64,000 bases of DNA from Bacillota bacterium (GCA_021827745.1 JAKAUI010000058.1:1-64000), one strand, 5' to 3'; positions 1 to 8,978 are shown, counted from the first letter of the stretch. The notes: generated from the sequence alone by a model not told the origin. A program made the numbers and translations.

Positions 1-988
1 CACGCCGACCATGTTCCCGGCCGCCCAGCTGGTCGCGGTGCTCAGGGCGCTACGGCAGGCGGGCCTTAGGCCCGATGCCGAGGTGACGGTCGAGGCCAAC
101 CCCCAGGACCTTGAGCTCTCGGAGCTGACCTGCCTCGCCCAGGCCGGAGTCGATCGGCTGTCGATCGGCGCCCAGACCTTCTCAGATCCGCTGCTGAAGG
201 CGATCGGCCGGCTCCATCAGGCCTCCGACATCGAACGGGCGGTCGCACTGGCCCGAACAGCCGGCATCCCACGGATCAACCTCGACCTGATGTACGGCCT
301 GCCCGGACAGTCTCTGGCCGATCTCATAGAGGCGCTCGATCGGACCATCGCCCTTGGTGTCGGCCATGTCTCGGCCTACGCCTTGGAGCTTGAGCCGGCG
401 ACCGTCTTCGGCCGACGAGCGGCCCGCGGCGAGCTCGTGCTGCCCGAAGACGAGGCGGTGGTCGAGATGGGCGATCTGGTCGAGCGCACGCTCGTCGCGG
501 CCGGATTCCACCGCTACGAGGTGTCGAACTACGCCAAGGCCGGCCAGGAGAGTCGACATAATCTGGCGGTCTGGCGGCGCGGCCGCTACCGGGGTTTTGG
601 AGCGGGCGCCCACTCCTTTCTTGGCGAGCGCCGCTTCTGGAACGTGGCCTCCCCTCTGCTGTACAGCCGCCGGCTCACGGCGGGCGAGGGTGTGGTGGCC
701 GGCGAGGAGGACGTGTCGGAGGTGGCGATGGGCGAGTGGGTGTACCTTAGCCTGCGCATGCTGGCGATCGACACCGAGCGCTTTTCGGCCGACTTCGGAC
801 AGCCCTGGCGAGAGGCATTCCCAGAGGCGACCCGGTGGGCGGTGGAAGAGGGCTGGCTCTTTTGGCAGGGTCCATTGCTGGTGGTGGCGAGAGAGCGGCG
901 CTGGCTGATCAACCAGATCGCAGAGCGCTTTCTGGAGGAGGGTGTCAAGACCCAGCGAAGGTTGACCCGATGCGCCGATGCGGGATAA
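1..988 (+). CDS. hemW: HemW-like radical SAM heme chaperone (5' truncated)
   Basis: The reading frame is open from base 2 and begins inside the protein (T-P-T-M-F-P), so the N-terminal third with the radical-SAM CxxxCxxC cluster lies outside the window. What remains matches the C-terminal part of the HemW/oxygen-independent coproporphyrinogen oxidase-like family: the glycine-rich GLPGQS strand, the HVSAYALELEP strand, the RYEVSNYAK motif and the GAGAHSF motif. HemW proteins bind heme and are usually heme chaperones rather than true coproporphyrinogen dehydrogenases; that assignment is family knowledge. The stop is TAA at 986-988. The hrcA promoter lies inside its 3' end. In Bacillota hemW (yqeR) sits directly before hrcA, as here. 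Confidence 0.9.
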   Translation, partial: TPTMFPAAQLVAVLRALRQAGLRPDAEVTVEANPQDLELSELTCLAQAGVDRLSIGAQTFSDPLLKAIGRLHQASDIERAVALARTAGIPRINLDLMYGLPGQSLADLIEALDRTIALGVGHVSAYALELEPATVFGRRAARGELVLPEDEAVVEMGDLVERTLVAAGFHRYEVSNYAKAGQESRHNLAVWRRGRYRGFGAGAHSFLGERRFWNVASPLLYSRRLTAGEGVVAGEEDVSEVAMGEWVYLSLRMLAIDTERFSADFGQPWREAFPEATRWAVEEGWLFWQGPLLVVARERRWLINQIAERFLEEGVKTQRRLTRCADAG

Positions 989-989
989 T
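962..989 (+). promoter_or_regulatory. SigA-type promoter of the hrcA-grpE-dnaJ operon
   Basis: TTGACC (962-967) and GATAAT (984-989) are separated by 16 bp inside the 3' end of hemW. The predicted start of transcription falls at about 996, immediately before the CIRCE operator. Confidence 0.7.
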
Positions 990-996
990 GAGCCTA

Positions 997-1023
997 CTGG
1001 CACTCGGTGCCGGGGAGTGCTAA
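997..1023 (+). promoter_or_regulatory. CIRCE operator (HrcA binding site)
   Basis: An inverted repeat with left arm CTGGCACTC, a 9-bp spacer and right arm GAGTGCTAA. The canonical CIRCE is TTAGCACTC-N9-GAGTGCTAA, so the right arm is perfect and the left arm has two mismatches. It lies between the promoter and the hrcA start codon, the standard position for HrcA autorepression of a class I heat-shock operon. Confidence 0.93.
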
Positions 1024-1036
1024 AGGGGGTGCGACC

Positions 1037-2062
1037 GTGGCCGACCTAGGTGGACGCAAGCGTCAGATCCTGCAGGCCGTGGTGGAGGACTATGTGCGCT
1101 CCGGCGACCCGGTGGGGTCGCGTACCATCGCCAGAAAGTACCTGATCACCTCCAGCCCGGCCACCATCCGAAACGAGCTGGCCGACCTGGAGGAGCTGGG
1201 ATACCTGGACCAGCCGCACGCCTCGGCCGGGCGCGTGCCGTCAGACCAGGGATACCGCTTCTATGTGGACCGCCTGATGCAGCCGCCCAAGCTGTCCCGC
1301 CAGGACATGCTGCGCATCCGAAACGCCTACCGCCAGGGTGCGCAGAGCCTGGAGTGGCTGATCCACGAGACGGTCAAGCTTCTGGGCGAGGTGTCGGAGT
1401 ACACGGTGGTGGCGCTCTTGCCGCAGCCTGGGCCGCAGCGGCTGCAGGGGCTCGACATCGTGCCCTGCGCCGCGGGGCAGGCGGTCTTGGTCCTGGTCAC
1501 AGACCAGGGGCTGGTCTTTCACCGCATGATCGACCTGCCGCCGGAACAGGAGCCAGAGTCGCTGAAAGAGACGCTCGGGCTGCTTCGGGAGGCCTTGCTC
1601 GGCCGGTCGATCGAGGAGGTGCAAGACAGCGCCCTGCGCCAGCTCAGCCATCGGCTGAAGGATCGGGCCCAAGTGGCGGAGCAGGTGTTCGACCTGCTCT
1701 TGGCCAGCCTGGCCAGCCCGGATGAGGGCGAGCAGGTGGTGGTGCAGGGGGCGAGCCGCATCGCCCAGCAGCGCGAGTACCGGGATCTCGCCCGGCTGAC
1801 CGAAATACTGGGCTTCTTGGAGCAGCGGCGGGCAGTGCGCGACCTGCTCCTGGAGCTTGACGAGGGGATCGGCGCCGTGATCGGAAAAGAGCATCGCATG
1901 GCCCAGGCCTTTGGCACCGGCGTCGTGATGGCGAATCTGCCCGGACCGAGCGGCAGTCGGCTGCGCTTCGGCGTGGTCGGCCCCAAACGGCTGGACTACG
2001 GCCGTACCACAGCCGTGCTCGGCGCCATCGCCGAACAGCTGGGGGAACTGCTCCATGGCTGA
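1037..2062 (+). CDS. hrcA: Heat-inducible transcription repressor HrcA
   Basis: A 341-residue repressor of class I heat-shock genes. The N-terminal winged helix is clear (RKRQILQAVVEDYV, then the GDPVGSRTIA and SPATIRNELADLEE segments, residues about 5-60), followed by the conserved GYLDQPHASAGRVPS linker and the C-terminal GAF-like region. The GTG at 1037 is chosen because AAGGGGGT lies 7 bases upstream and the protein then starts at the expected distance from the DNA-binding helix. An ATG at 1007 would place the CIRCE operator inside the coding region. Its last 8 bases overlap grpE, implying translational coupling. Confidence 0.95.
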   Translation: MADLGGRKRQILQAVVEDYVRSGDPVGSRTIARKYLITSSPATIRNELADLEELGYLDQPHASAGRVPSDQGYRFYVDRLMQPPKLSRQDMLRIRNAYRQGAQSLEWLIHETVKLLGEVSEYTVVALLPQPGPQRLQGLDIVPCAAGQAVLVLVTDQGLVFHRMIDLPPEQEPESLKETLGLLREALLGRSIEEVQDSALRQLSHRLKDRAQVAEQVFDLLLASLASPDEGEQVVVQGASRIAQQREYRDLARLTEILGFLEQRRAVRDLLLELDEGIGAVIGKEHRMAQAFGTGVVMANLPGPSGSRLRFGVVGPKRLDYGRTTAVLGAIAEQLGELLHG

Positions 2063-2561
2063 GCGCGACGAAAACGAGGAGGTCTCCCCGGAGGAGGCCC
2101 TGGACCTCGCAGCCCAGGTGGCTGGGCTGGAGGAGCAGCTGGCAAGCCGCCAGGAGACGATCTTGCGCCTGATGGCGGACATCGAGAACATCCGCCGCCG
2201 CCAGGTCGAGCGCGAGGCGATGATGCGCCAGGATGCCGTTGCCGACTGTGTGGCCAAACTGCTGGTGGTTCGGGACAATCTGGCCCGGGCCGTGGCCGCA
2301 GAAGGGGCGAAGGGGCTGCGCCAGGGCGTTGAGATGACGCTGAAAAGCTTCGATGCGGCCCTGGTGGAACTGAACGTGCGCCGGCTGGAGACGGTGGGAC
2401 AGCACTTTGACCCCCGCCTGCACGAGGCGCTCGGCCACGACGAAGCAAGCGAGCAAGAAGACGGCACGGTGCTCGAAGAGTATCTGCCCGGCTATCAGAT
2501 CGCCAACCAGATGATCCGCCCGGCGCTGGTCAAGGTGGCTCGGCGGAGCGACCCGGCGTGA
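2055..2561 (+). CDS. grpE: Nucleotide exchange factor GrpE
   Basis: A 168-residue GrpE. The N-terminal half is a long helix with coiled-coil character (LAAQVAGLEEQLASRQ through DIENIRRRQVER), typical of the GrpE dimer stalk. The C-terminal half has the GVEMTLKSFDAAL segment and the family motif FDPRLHEALGHD, ending in the beta-domain segment GYQIANQMIRPALVKVA. GrpE releases ADP from DnaK. It overlaps hrcA by 8 bp and is followed after 13 bp by dnaJ. The DnaK gene usually found between them is absent from this locus and from the window. Confidence 0.95.
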   Translation: MAERDENEEVSPEEALDLAAQVAGLEEQLASRQETILRLMADIENIRRRQVEREAMMRQDAVADCVAKLLVVRDNLARAVAAEGAKGLRQGVEMTLKSFDAALVELNVRRLETVGQHFDPRLHEALGHDEASEQEDGTVLEEYLPGYQIANQMIRPALVKVARRSDPA

Positions 2562-2574
2562 CCAAGGGCGCGGC

Positions 2575-3687
2575 ATGAAGGACTACTACCAGCTCTTGGG
2601 CGTGGCGCGCACCGCCTCCGAAGACGAGATCAAGAAGGCCTTTCGCCGCCTCGCCAGGGAGAACCATCCGGACCGCAACCCGGGCAACAAGGCGGCCGAG
2701 GACCGGTTCAAGGAGATCAACGAGGCCTACTCGGTGCTGAGCGACCCCACGAAGCGCCAGCAGTACGACACCTTCGGCAGCGCAGACGGGCCGCAGGCCG
2801 GCGCCGGCGGATTCGGCGGCCAAGGCTTCCAAGACGCCAACTTCGGCAACCTGGGCGACATCTTCGACGCCTTCTTCGGCGGCGGGCGCGGCCAGGCCGC
2901 AGGACCCCAGCGCGGCCAGGATGTGCAGGCCCAGGTCGTGCTCACGCTGGAGGAGTGCTTCTCCGGCGTGGAGCGCCCGTTGCGGCTCGCCCGAGACGAG
3001 GCCTGCCCGCGCTGCTCTGGCAGCGGTGCCGAGCCGGGCACCAAGCCCAGTCGCTGTCCGCGCTGCCAGGGCCTGGGCCAGGTCTCAAGCCGCCGCCAGA
3101 CGCCCTTTGGCTCCTTTGTGTCCACCATGCCCTGCCCCACCTGCCACGGGCTGGGCCGGGTGGTGGAGCGGCCGTGCGTTCAGTGCCGAGGCAGCGGCCG
3201 CTCCCATGTCCAGCGTTCGATCACGGTCCGGATCCCAGCTGGCGTCGGAGACGGCGCCCGGGTGCGGATCAGCGGCGAAGGCGAGATGGGGACGCTCGGC
3301 GGCTCTCCGGGCGACCTCTACGTCCTGATCCGGGAAAAGCCCCATGCCCGCTTTGCGCGTGAGGGCGCCGATCTGCTGCTCGACCTGCACCTCAGCTATC
3401 CGGATCTGGCGCTTGGCACCGAACTCGAGGTCGACACCCTGGACGGCCCCTGTCGGGTGGCGGTGCCGGCCGGAACGGCGGTCGGGCAGCAGATCCGGAT
3501 CCGGGGCCGGGGCATGCCGCAGCTCCGGGGCCGCGGCCGCGGCGACCTGATCGCCAGGGTCGGGGTCGAAGTGCCGCGCCAGGTCTCGGCCAGAGAGCGC
3601 GCGCTGCTTACGGAGCTGGCCGAGCTCTCCGGACGGCACGGCCGGGGCAAGGATTCCTTCTTCAAGCGGGTGCGCGATGCGCTCTAG
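2575..3687 (+). CDS. dnaJ: Chaperone DnaJ (type I Hsp40)
   Basis: A 370-residue co-chaperone. The J domain occupies residues 1-70 and carries the HPD motif (ENHPDRNPG) needed to stimulate DnaK ATPase. A Gly/Phe-rich linker follows (about 75-115). The zinc-binding domain has four CxxCxGxG modules (CPRCSGSG, CPRCQGLG, CPTCHGLG, CVQCRGSG). The C-terminal substrate-binding barrel includes the conserved GDLYV strand. All class I features are intact. It is last in the CIRCE-controlled operon; 12 bp separate it from ddl, which may be read through from the same transcript. Confidence 0.96.
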   Translation: MKDYYQLLGVARTASEDEIKKAFRRLARENHPDRNPGNKAAEDRFKEINEAYSVLSDPTKRQQYDTFGSADGPQAGAGGFGGQGFQDANFGNLGDIFDAFFGGGRGQAAGPQRGQDVQAQVVLTLEECFSGVERPLRLARDEACPRCSGSGAEPGTKPSRCPRCQGLGQVSSRRQTPFGSFVSTMPCPTCHGLGRVVERPCVQCRGSGRSHVQRSITVRIPAGVGDGARVRISGEGEMGTLGGSPGDLYVLIREKPHARFAREGADLLLDLHLSYPDLALGTELEVDTLDGPCRVAVPAGTAVGQQIRIRGRGMPQLRGRGRGDLIARVGVEVPRQVSARERALLTELAELSGRHGRGKDSFFKRVRDAL

Positions 3688-3699
3688 CCGAGAGCGGCG

Positions 3700-4755
3700 A
3701 TGACTCTGCCGAAGGGGCGGCTTAGGGTCGGGGTGCTCTTTGGCGGTCAGAGCGCCGAGCACACCGTGTCCCTGATGAGCGGGCAGGCGATCATGGACGC
3801 CCTCGCCCTCCGCCACCAGGTGGTGCCGATCGGCATCAGCCAAGACGGGCGGTTTCTGCCCGGCGCCGACGTGCGGGCGGCCTTGGCCGGCTCGGGTCAG
3901 ATGGCGACGTCCGAGACGGCGCTCGCCCCGACCGAGGCGGTGGCCGGGCTGGACGTGGTGGTGGTCGCCCTGCACGGCCCCAAAGGGGAAGACGGCACCG
4001 TCCAGGGGCTCTTGGAGCTGGCGGGCATTCCCTATGTCGGCTCCGGCGTGCTGGGATCGGCCGTGAGCATGGACAAGGCGATGATGAAGGGGGCCTTCTC
4101 AGCCGCCGGGCTGCCGGTCGGCCCCTGGCGCCTGATCCGGCAGGCCGACTGGGAAGAAGACCCGGAGCGGGCCCTAGCCAGCCTGCACGACTTTGCCCTG
4201 CCGGTCTTCGTCAAGCCGGCCAACATGGGATCGTCTGTGGGGATCAGCCGGGTGGACGGCTGGGCCAAGCTCGCACCGGCGCTCTCCCAGGCCTTCAGGC
4301 ACGATCGGCGGGCGGTGGTGGAGCAGGGCCTCAGCGCCCGCGAACTGGAGTGCGGCGTGATCGGAAACGACCGGCCGGCCGCCTCGGTGGTCGGCGAGGT
4401 GGTGTCGCACCACGCCTTTTACGATTACGAGGCGAAGTACCAGCCAGACGGCGCCGACCTTATGATCCCGGCCGACCTGCCAGCGGAGTTCGCAGAGCGG
4501 GCCCGCGATCTCGCCGTGCAGGCGTTTTTGGCGGTCGATGCCGCCGGGCTCGCCCGGGTCGACATGTTTCTTGCGGGAGAGACGCTCTACCTCAACGAAA
4601 TCAACACCCTGCCCGGCTTCACGCCCTACTCCATGTTCCCGCGGCTCTGGCAGGCGAGCGGGCTCGACTATCCGGCGCTGCTCGATCAGCTGATCGCCTA
4701 CGCCCTGGAGCGACACGGCAAGGCAGGTCCCGATCGGGGAAGGGGGAGGTCTTGA
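3700..4755 (+). CDS. ddl: D-alanine--D-alanine ligase
   Basis: A 351-residue ATP-grasp ligase making the D-Ala-D-Ala dipeptide for peptidoglycan. Visible family features are the N-terminal VGVLFGGQSAEHTVSL strand-loop, the GEDGTVQGLLELAGIPYVGSGV segment carrying the substrate-site glutamate, the ATP-site VKPANMGSSVGI loop, and the Mg-binding C-terminal motif NEINTLPGFTPYSMFP. Length is normal. Cytosolic, upstream of MurF. The stop overlaps the next start by one base. ddl is not part of the usual Bacillota dnaJ neighbourhood, so this is a lineage-specific arrangement. Confidence 0.95.
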   Translation: MTLPKGRLRVGVLFGGQSAEHTVSLMSGQAIMDALALRHQVVPIGISQDGRFLPGADVRAALAGSGQMATSETALAPTEAVAGLDVVVVALHGPKGEDGTVQGLLELAGIPYVGSGVLGSAVSMDKAMMKGAFSAAGLPVGPWRLIRQADWEEDPERALASLHDFALPVFVKPANMGSSVGISRVDGWAKLAPALSQAFRHDRRAVVEQGLSARELECGVIGNDRPAASVVGEVVSHHAFYDYEAKYQPDGADLMIPADLPAEFAERARDLAVQAFLAVDAAGLARVDMFLAGETLYLNEINTLPGFTPYSMFPRLWQASGLDYPALLDQLIAYALERHGKAGPDRGRGRS

Positions 4756-5099
4756 TGGCAGACGGCTGCATCTTCTGCCGCATCGCCGGCGGCGAGATTC
4801 CGGCCCAGATCGTGTTCCAGGACGAAGAGCTGGTGGTGTTCCGTGACCTTGCCCCCAAGGCGCCGACCCACCTCCTGATCATTCCCAGGCGCCATGTGGC
4901 CAGCCTGGCCGAGACCGGCCCAGAAGACCGCGAGCTCCTTGGCAAGCTGCTGCAGCGGGCGGTGGAGACCGCCCGCCAGGAAGGCCTGGAAAAGGGCTTT
5001 CGGACCGTGATCAACACCGGGCCAGACGGCGGGCAGACGGTCGGACACCTGCACTTGCACGTGGTCGGCGGCCGCCAGATGACCTGGCCGCCAGGGTAG
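4755..5099 (+). CDS. HIT family nucleotide hydrolase (HinT-like)
   Basis: A 114-residue histidine-triad protein. The N-terminal CIFCRIAGGEIPA segment is typical of HinT/PKCI-type proteins. The catalytic triad motif HLHLHVVGG (HxHxHxx) lies near residues 97-103, and INTGPDGGQTVGHLH is the standard approach to it. HinT enzymes hydrolyse phosphoramidates of AMP; the physiological substrate here is unknown. The ATG at 4755 overlaps the ddl stop by one base. A HIT gene just before rpsU is a conserved Bacillota arrangement. Confidence 0.92.
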   Translation: MADGCIFCRIAGGEIPAQIVFQDEELVVFRDLAPKAPTHLLIIPRRHVASLAETGPEDRELLGKLLQRAVETARQEGLEKGFRTVINTGPDGGQTVGHLHLHVVGGRQMTWPPG

Positions 5100-5278
5100 A
5101 CAACGGCCAAAGCCGGATCAGGAGATCTGGCGAGATGAGTCGAGGCGGGATCAAACCCGAAACTGGGGGCGTTAAGCGCCGGCGCCTTGGCGCGGCCCGA
5201 TCCGATCGGCCGGCTGAGTGGCCGCCGAAATCCGCCCCCAGAGCGGAGTTGGGGTCTTGCGGGCGGTCTCGCCTGCGA

Positions 5279-5308
5279 TTGACACCCGCCCCTGGCGGCG
5301 GGTATCAT
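5279..5308 (+). promoter_or_regulatory. SigA-type promoter of rpsU
   Basis: TTGACA (5279-5284, perfect consensus) and TATCAT (5303-5308) with an 18-bp spacer, about 35 bases before the rpsU start. It would also serve yqeY. Confidence 0.78.
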
Positions 5309-5343
5309 CGTCCCACGTATGCAAGCGGAAGGAGGGTCAGACC

Positions 5344-5520
5344 GTGTCCGAAATCAAGGTCGGCAAGAACGAGACCCTGGAAAGCGCCCTCCGCCGCTTC
5401 AAGAGACAGATCCAGCGATCCGGGGTGCTCGCCGAGGCGCGAAAGCGCGAGCACTACGAGAAGCCGAGCGTCAAGAGGAAGAAGAAATCACTGGCGGCGC
5501 GCCGCAGGAAGAAGGACTGA
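5344..5520 (+). CDS. rpsU: 30S ribosomal protein S21
   Basis: A 58-residue basic protein, the normal size of bS21. It begins with the S21 signature [20 protein letters not shown] and ends in a lysine/arginine tail ([15 protein letters not shown]) that contacts rRNA near the anti-Shine-Dalgarno end of 16S rRNA. The GTG at 5344 is preceded by a strong ribosome binding site (AAGGAGGG, spacing 8). Earlier in-frame starts would add an alien N-terminus and pass through the promoter. yqeY follows immediately. Confidence 0.96.
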   Translation: MSEIKVGKNETLESALRRFKRQIQRSGVLAEARKREHYEKPSVKRKKKSLAARRRKKD

Positions 5521-5521
5521 G

Positions 5522-5974
5522 GTGGCGCTTGCCGATCGGATCGAAACCGATCTGAGGATGGCGATCAAGCAGAGAGAGGCGGGCAGGGCCCGCCTCTTGG
5601 TTCTCCGTCAGATCAAGTCCGCCGCCAAGTACGAGGAGGTGCGCCTGGGCAGGCCGCTTGCCGAGGACGAGTGGCTGGCGGTGCTGGGACGCGAAGTTCG
5701 CCAGCGCGAAGAGGTGCGGCCAGACCTGGTGCGCTCAGGGCGCGAAGACGTCGTCGCCAAGCTGGACGAGGAACTGAGACTGGTGCGCGAATACCTGCCG
5801 GCCCAGCTCAGCCAAGAGCAGCTTCAGGCTGAGGTGGCGCGGGCGGCGGCTGAGATGGGCGCCAGCTCGAAGGCGGACCTCGGCCGGATGATGGGGGTCT
5901 TGGTGCCGAGGCTGCGCGGCCAGGTCGACGGCAGCGTGCTGCGTCAGGCTGTGGAGCGGCAGCTGGGGAACTGA
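5522..5974 (+). CDS. yqeY: GatB/YqeY domain protein
   Basis: A 150-residue helical protein matching YqeY, a stand-alone tRNA-binding domain related to the GatB/GatE tail of amidotransferases. Characteristic segments are LADRIETDLRMAIKQRE at the N-terminus, VLRQIKSAAKYEEV, LRLVREYLPAQLS, and the C-terminal DLGRMMGVLVPRL. Length equals the family norm when the GTG at 5522 is used. Coupled to rpsU (one base between stop and start). Precise role unknown. In typical Bacillota order the next plus-strand genes would lead to phoH; here about 26 kb intervenes. Confidence 0.9.
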   Translation: MALADRIETDLRMAIKQREAGRARLLVLRQIKSAAKYEEVRLGRPLAEDEWLAVLGREVRQREEVRPDLVRSGREDVVAKLDEELRLVREYLPAQLSQEQLQAEVARAAAEMGASSKADLGRMMGVLVPRLRGQVDGSVLRQAVERQLGN

Positions 5975-5982
5975 GCGCCCTT

Positions 5983-6834
5983 CTAGGTGTGGGCGAGTGG
6001 AGCCGCCCGGCGTGATCCGAGCGCCAAGAAGAGGGCAGCCCCGCCCAGAGCAAAGAGGCCGCCCACGATCACCAGCCAGGTCGGCTGCTGGCCAAACACC
6101 GGGATGGCGATCAAGGTGGCGCCGACGACCTCTAAGAGACCGACCACTGCCACCGTCGAGGCGTTCAGCCAGCGCAGCAGATAGTTGGAGAGCGTGTGGC
6201 CGAGGGTCGTCGGGAAGGCGGCCAGGGCCAGAATCAGAAGCCAGTTGCGGAGTCCGAGATTGAATAGAGGCTCTCTTGCCACGAGCGCCATCGCCAGAAG
6301 CGCCAAAGAGGCGAGCCCGTACACCACCGTGGTGTAGGGCAGCACCTCCATCTCCTGACGCAGGTGGCGGCCGATCAGGTAGTAGGCGGCGCCGGCCAGG
6401 GCGGCGATCAGGGCCAGGGCGTCGCCCAGCAGCTGCTGGCTTCCGCCGTGGGCGCTGAGCGCGATCAAGACGACGCCGACGATGGCCAAACCGGCTCCGA
6501 TCAGGCCCCAGGCGCTGTGCGGGATGCCCTGAAGACGCTCGACCACCAAGATCGGCAGCGGATACATCTCCACCAGGATCATCGCCTGGGCGATGGTGGT
6601 CAGACGCAGAGATGGGATCCAGGCTGCGAAGTGGATGGCGAGACAGATCCCCGACAGGGACGCCAGCATCCACTGTCGCCGCCCCTTGGGCCATATGAGA
6701 TTTCGCCTGCGCATGACCAGCACGCCCGGAACGATAGGCACGACGAGTCGCCAGAGGGCGATCACGAATGCGCCGGCGGTGGCGAGACGAATCAGGATGG
6801 CCGAGGTCGAGAACGCGGCCACCGTCACCGCCAA
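5983..6834 (-). CDS. EamA/DMT-superfamily transporter
   Basis: A roughly 283-residue integral membrane protein with about ten hydrophobic segments and two EamA halves, as in drug/metabolite transporters of the RhaT/YdcZ type. The first half begins AVTVAAFSTSAILIRLA; the second ends near VIVGGLFALGGAALFLAL. Start codon unresolved: the listed start is a TTG at 6834, but the conserved helix 1 begins just upstream, the frame is open to about 6972, and no ATG or GTG occurs there. Substrate unknown. The first gene of the minus-strand accessory block. Confidence 0.75.
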   Translation of the reverse strand: MAVTVAAFSTSAILIRLATAGAFVIALWRLVVPIVPGVLVMRRRNLIWPKGRRQWMLASLSGICLAIHFAAWIPSLRLTTIAQAMILVEMYPLPILVVERLQGIPHSAWGLIGAGLAIVGVVLIALSAHGGSQQLLGDALALIAALAGAAYYLIGRHLRQEMEVLPYTTVVYGLASLALLAMALVAREPLFNLGLRNWLLILALAAFPTTLGHTLSNYLLRWLNASTVAVVGLLEVVGATLIAIPVFGQQPTWLVIVGGLFALGGAALFLALGSRRAAPLAHT

Positions 6835-7082
6835 GAGCAGACCTGGCGGGAGAAGGGGCGTGCCACGGACAGTCGGCGAAGGTTCGGCCAGGGCGGATGG
6901 CTCCTTTTCGGGGACGGTCAGGTCAATGCCATCTGCGCCTGGTTCGCTGGCCGACAGTGAAAGCCTGCGCCATCAGGCGGCGTGCCAACTGCGCCCCAGG
7001 ACAGCCACGCGAGGCGTACGGTCACGGCTTCCTCACGGCGGTTTCCTCGTTGGATTGGGCAGCTAGATCCACCGGACGGCTC

Positions 7083-8978
7083 CTAGGGCAGGGCAGTGGT
7101 CGTGGTGGACGGGCTGATCTGACCGAAGAATTCGAGAGGGTTGGTGCCAGAGTTGGTGGCCCCCCAGAAGCTCAGGTTGCCTGTCGGACCCAAGACGAGA
7201 GAGTGAAGGTCGTACCCTGCAGGCAGTCCCTTGGTGAACAGGGTGACGGTCCCCGACGGACTGATCTCGCCGATAAAGGTTGACTCCGCACTACTATCCG
7301 GGTTTCCCAGGAACCAGATGTCTCCACCTGGACCTAATGTAAGGTGACGCACAAAGCAAGACGCCGAAGTCGAACCAGAGGTAGCCGGACACAAGCCCTT
7401 CGTGAATACGCTGATTACGCCAGACCCGCTGATCTTGCCGATGAAGCTGGAGCTGTTGGAGCCAGAGCGTTGGCCGACGAACCACATGGAGCCGCTCGGG
7501 CCGGCGACGAAATCACTAAAGAACGACGTAGACGCAGGCAGGCCCTTCGTGAAGCGGGTGACGGTTCCAGACGGGCTGATCCTGTCGATGAAGCTCCCGT
7601 GGTTGGGGCCTGATCCGGTGAGCCAAATGTCGCCACCAGGCGCCACTGTCAGGTTGCCTACTGCGCATCCAATCGTCTGAGGCGAGCAAGGAGTGGACGG
7701 ATACAGGTCATTGGTGAACCGGGTGACGGTCCCGGACGGAGTGATCAGGCCGAAACCGGTCGGAGCGGGGGTGACACCGCTGTCGATATAGAACAACATG
7801 TCGCCGCCGGGCCCCGGTCGCAGGCACGTCCTGTACCCCCACCCGAAACATGCCTGTTGTACGTCCCTGGTGAACAGGCTGATCGTGCCAGATGGACTGA
7901 TCTTGCCAATGAAGCTGGTGTTGTTGGACACGTATCCGCGGAACCAGATGTCGCCGTCCGGGCCCAATGTCAGGTCGTTCACAGAGCATGACGCCGAAGT
8001 CGCGCAATACGCGGACGGATACAGGCCCTTCGTGAACACGCTGATCGTGCCCGAGGGAGTGATGTTGCCGACGAAGCTGGTGTTATCGGAGCCGTAGCCG
8101 ACGAACCAGATGTCTCCGCCCGGACCTAGCGTCAGGTCGCTCACAGAGCCCGTCGACGCAGGCAGGCCCTTCGTGAACAGGATGACCGTTCCCAATGGAG
8201 TGATCTTTCCGATCACTCCCTGACAGCCGAACCACACGCCGCCCGGACCAGGGGTCAGAGGGTAGAGACAGCTGACGCCCCCGCCCAGAGTGGATGGGGA
8301 GGGCCCCTTGGTGAACAGGGAGTAGGTCCCGGCCGGGGTGATCCGGCCGACACCTAGAGGCGCGTTGCTGCCTCCCGTGAGGCCGAATGGCGGGGCGACC
8401 ACAAACCACAGGTTGCCGGATGAGTCAGGAGTATAGAAGAAGTCATGGGGAGAGGTCACATGGAAAATCTGGTCATCAGCAGGCAGGCAGGTGAGGCGGA
8501 GAGATGCTGTGCTGGCGCCCTGTCCGGTGGACGATAGGCTGGAGCGTGTATTGCACCAGGATGGGAGGGTGACCGAAGCGTCGACGTTGCTGGCAGCACC
8601 GCTGCCGCCACTGACCGACACCACAACCGGCGCCGAGGTGGCCACCAGTTGCCCCTTGCCGATCAACTCGACCTTGAACAGATAGGAGCCTGGATCGAGG
8701 CTGAGGCTGATCGAGTTGGCGGATACTGCAGCCCGCCACTTGCCGTTCTCGTACAGCCGGATCTGGTCGTTGCCGCTGGCGGTGAAGTGAGAGACGGCCC
8801 AGCGGACCGTGACCTCAGTGGACGTTTGGGAGGACGGGATCGTCAGGATGGACCCGCTGGCAGGGGAGACGATGCGAACCGAAGGCTGCACCGCAGGTGT
8901 CGCAGGCGCGCCACAGCCGGCGGCCACCAGCAGCAGGCAGGGCAGCAACAGGATGCGGGCCAGGGATCTGTTGTGCAT
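7083..8978 (-). CDS. Beta-propeller lipoprotein, tandem array copy 1
   Basis: A 631-residue predicted lipoprotein. Signal peptide residues 1-21 end in a lipobox-like AAGC (Cys22). An Ig/fibronectin-like domain follows (about 32-125), starting VRIVSPASGS and including the array-wide motifs VSHFT and RLYENGK. A short Cys-containing linker (PSWCNTR...RLTCLP) leads to a Vgb-type propeller of nine repeats, each built as ITPSGTISVFTKGL plus a GGDIWF strand. Several repeats carry loops with two cysteines, likely disulfides. The start at 8978 is set by the lipoprotein signal and by GGGGAGGAA just upstream; an ATG at 9116 lies above the promoter. Close to copy 2 (homologous tract 7971-8137 versus 10020-10188). 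Function unknown; Vgb similarity is of fold, not proof of lyase activity. Confidence 0.88.
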   Translation of the reverse strand: MHNRSLARILLLPCLLLVAAGCGAPATPAVQPSVRIVSPASGSILTIPSSQTSTEVTVRWAVSHFTASGNDQIRLYENGKWRAAVSANSISLSLDPGSYLFKVELIGKGQLVATSAPVVVSVSGGSGAASNVDASVTLPSWCNTRSSLSSTGQGASTASLRLTCLPADDQIFHVTSPHDFFYTPDSSGNLWFVVAPPFGLTGGSNAPLGVGRITPAGTYSLFTKGPSPSTLGGGVSCLYPLTPGPGGVWFGCQGVIGKITPLGTVILFTKGLPASTGSVSDLTLGPGGDIWFVGYGSDNTSFVGNITPSGTISVFTKGLYPSAYCATSASCSVNDLTLGPDGDIWFRGYVSNNTSFIGKISPSGTISLFTRDVQQACFGWGYRTCLRPGPGGDMLFYIDSGVTPAPTGFGLITPSGTVTRFTNDLYPSTPCSPQTIGCAVGNLTVAPGGDIWLTGSGPNHGSFIDRISPSGTVTRFTKGLPASTSFFSDFVAGPSGSMWFVGQRSGSNSSSFIGKISGSGVISVFTKGLCPATSGSTSASCFVRHLTLGPGGDIWFLGNPDSSAESTFIGEISPSGTVTLFTKGLPAGYDLHSLVLGPTGNLSFWGATNSGTNPLEFFGQISPSTTTTALP

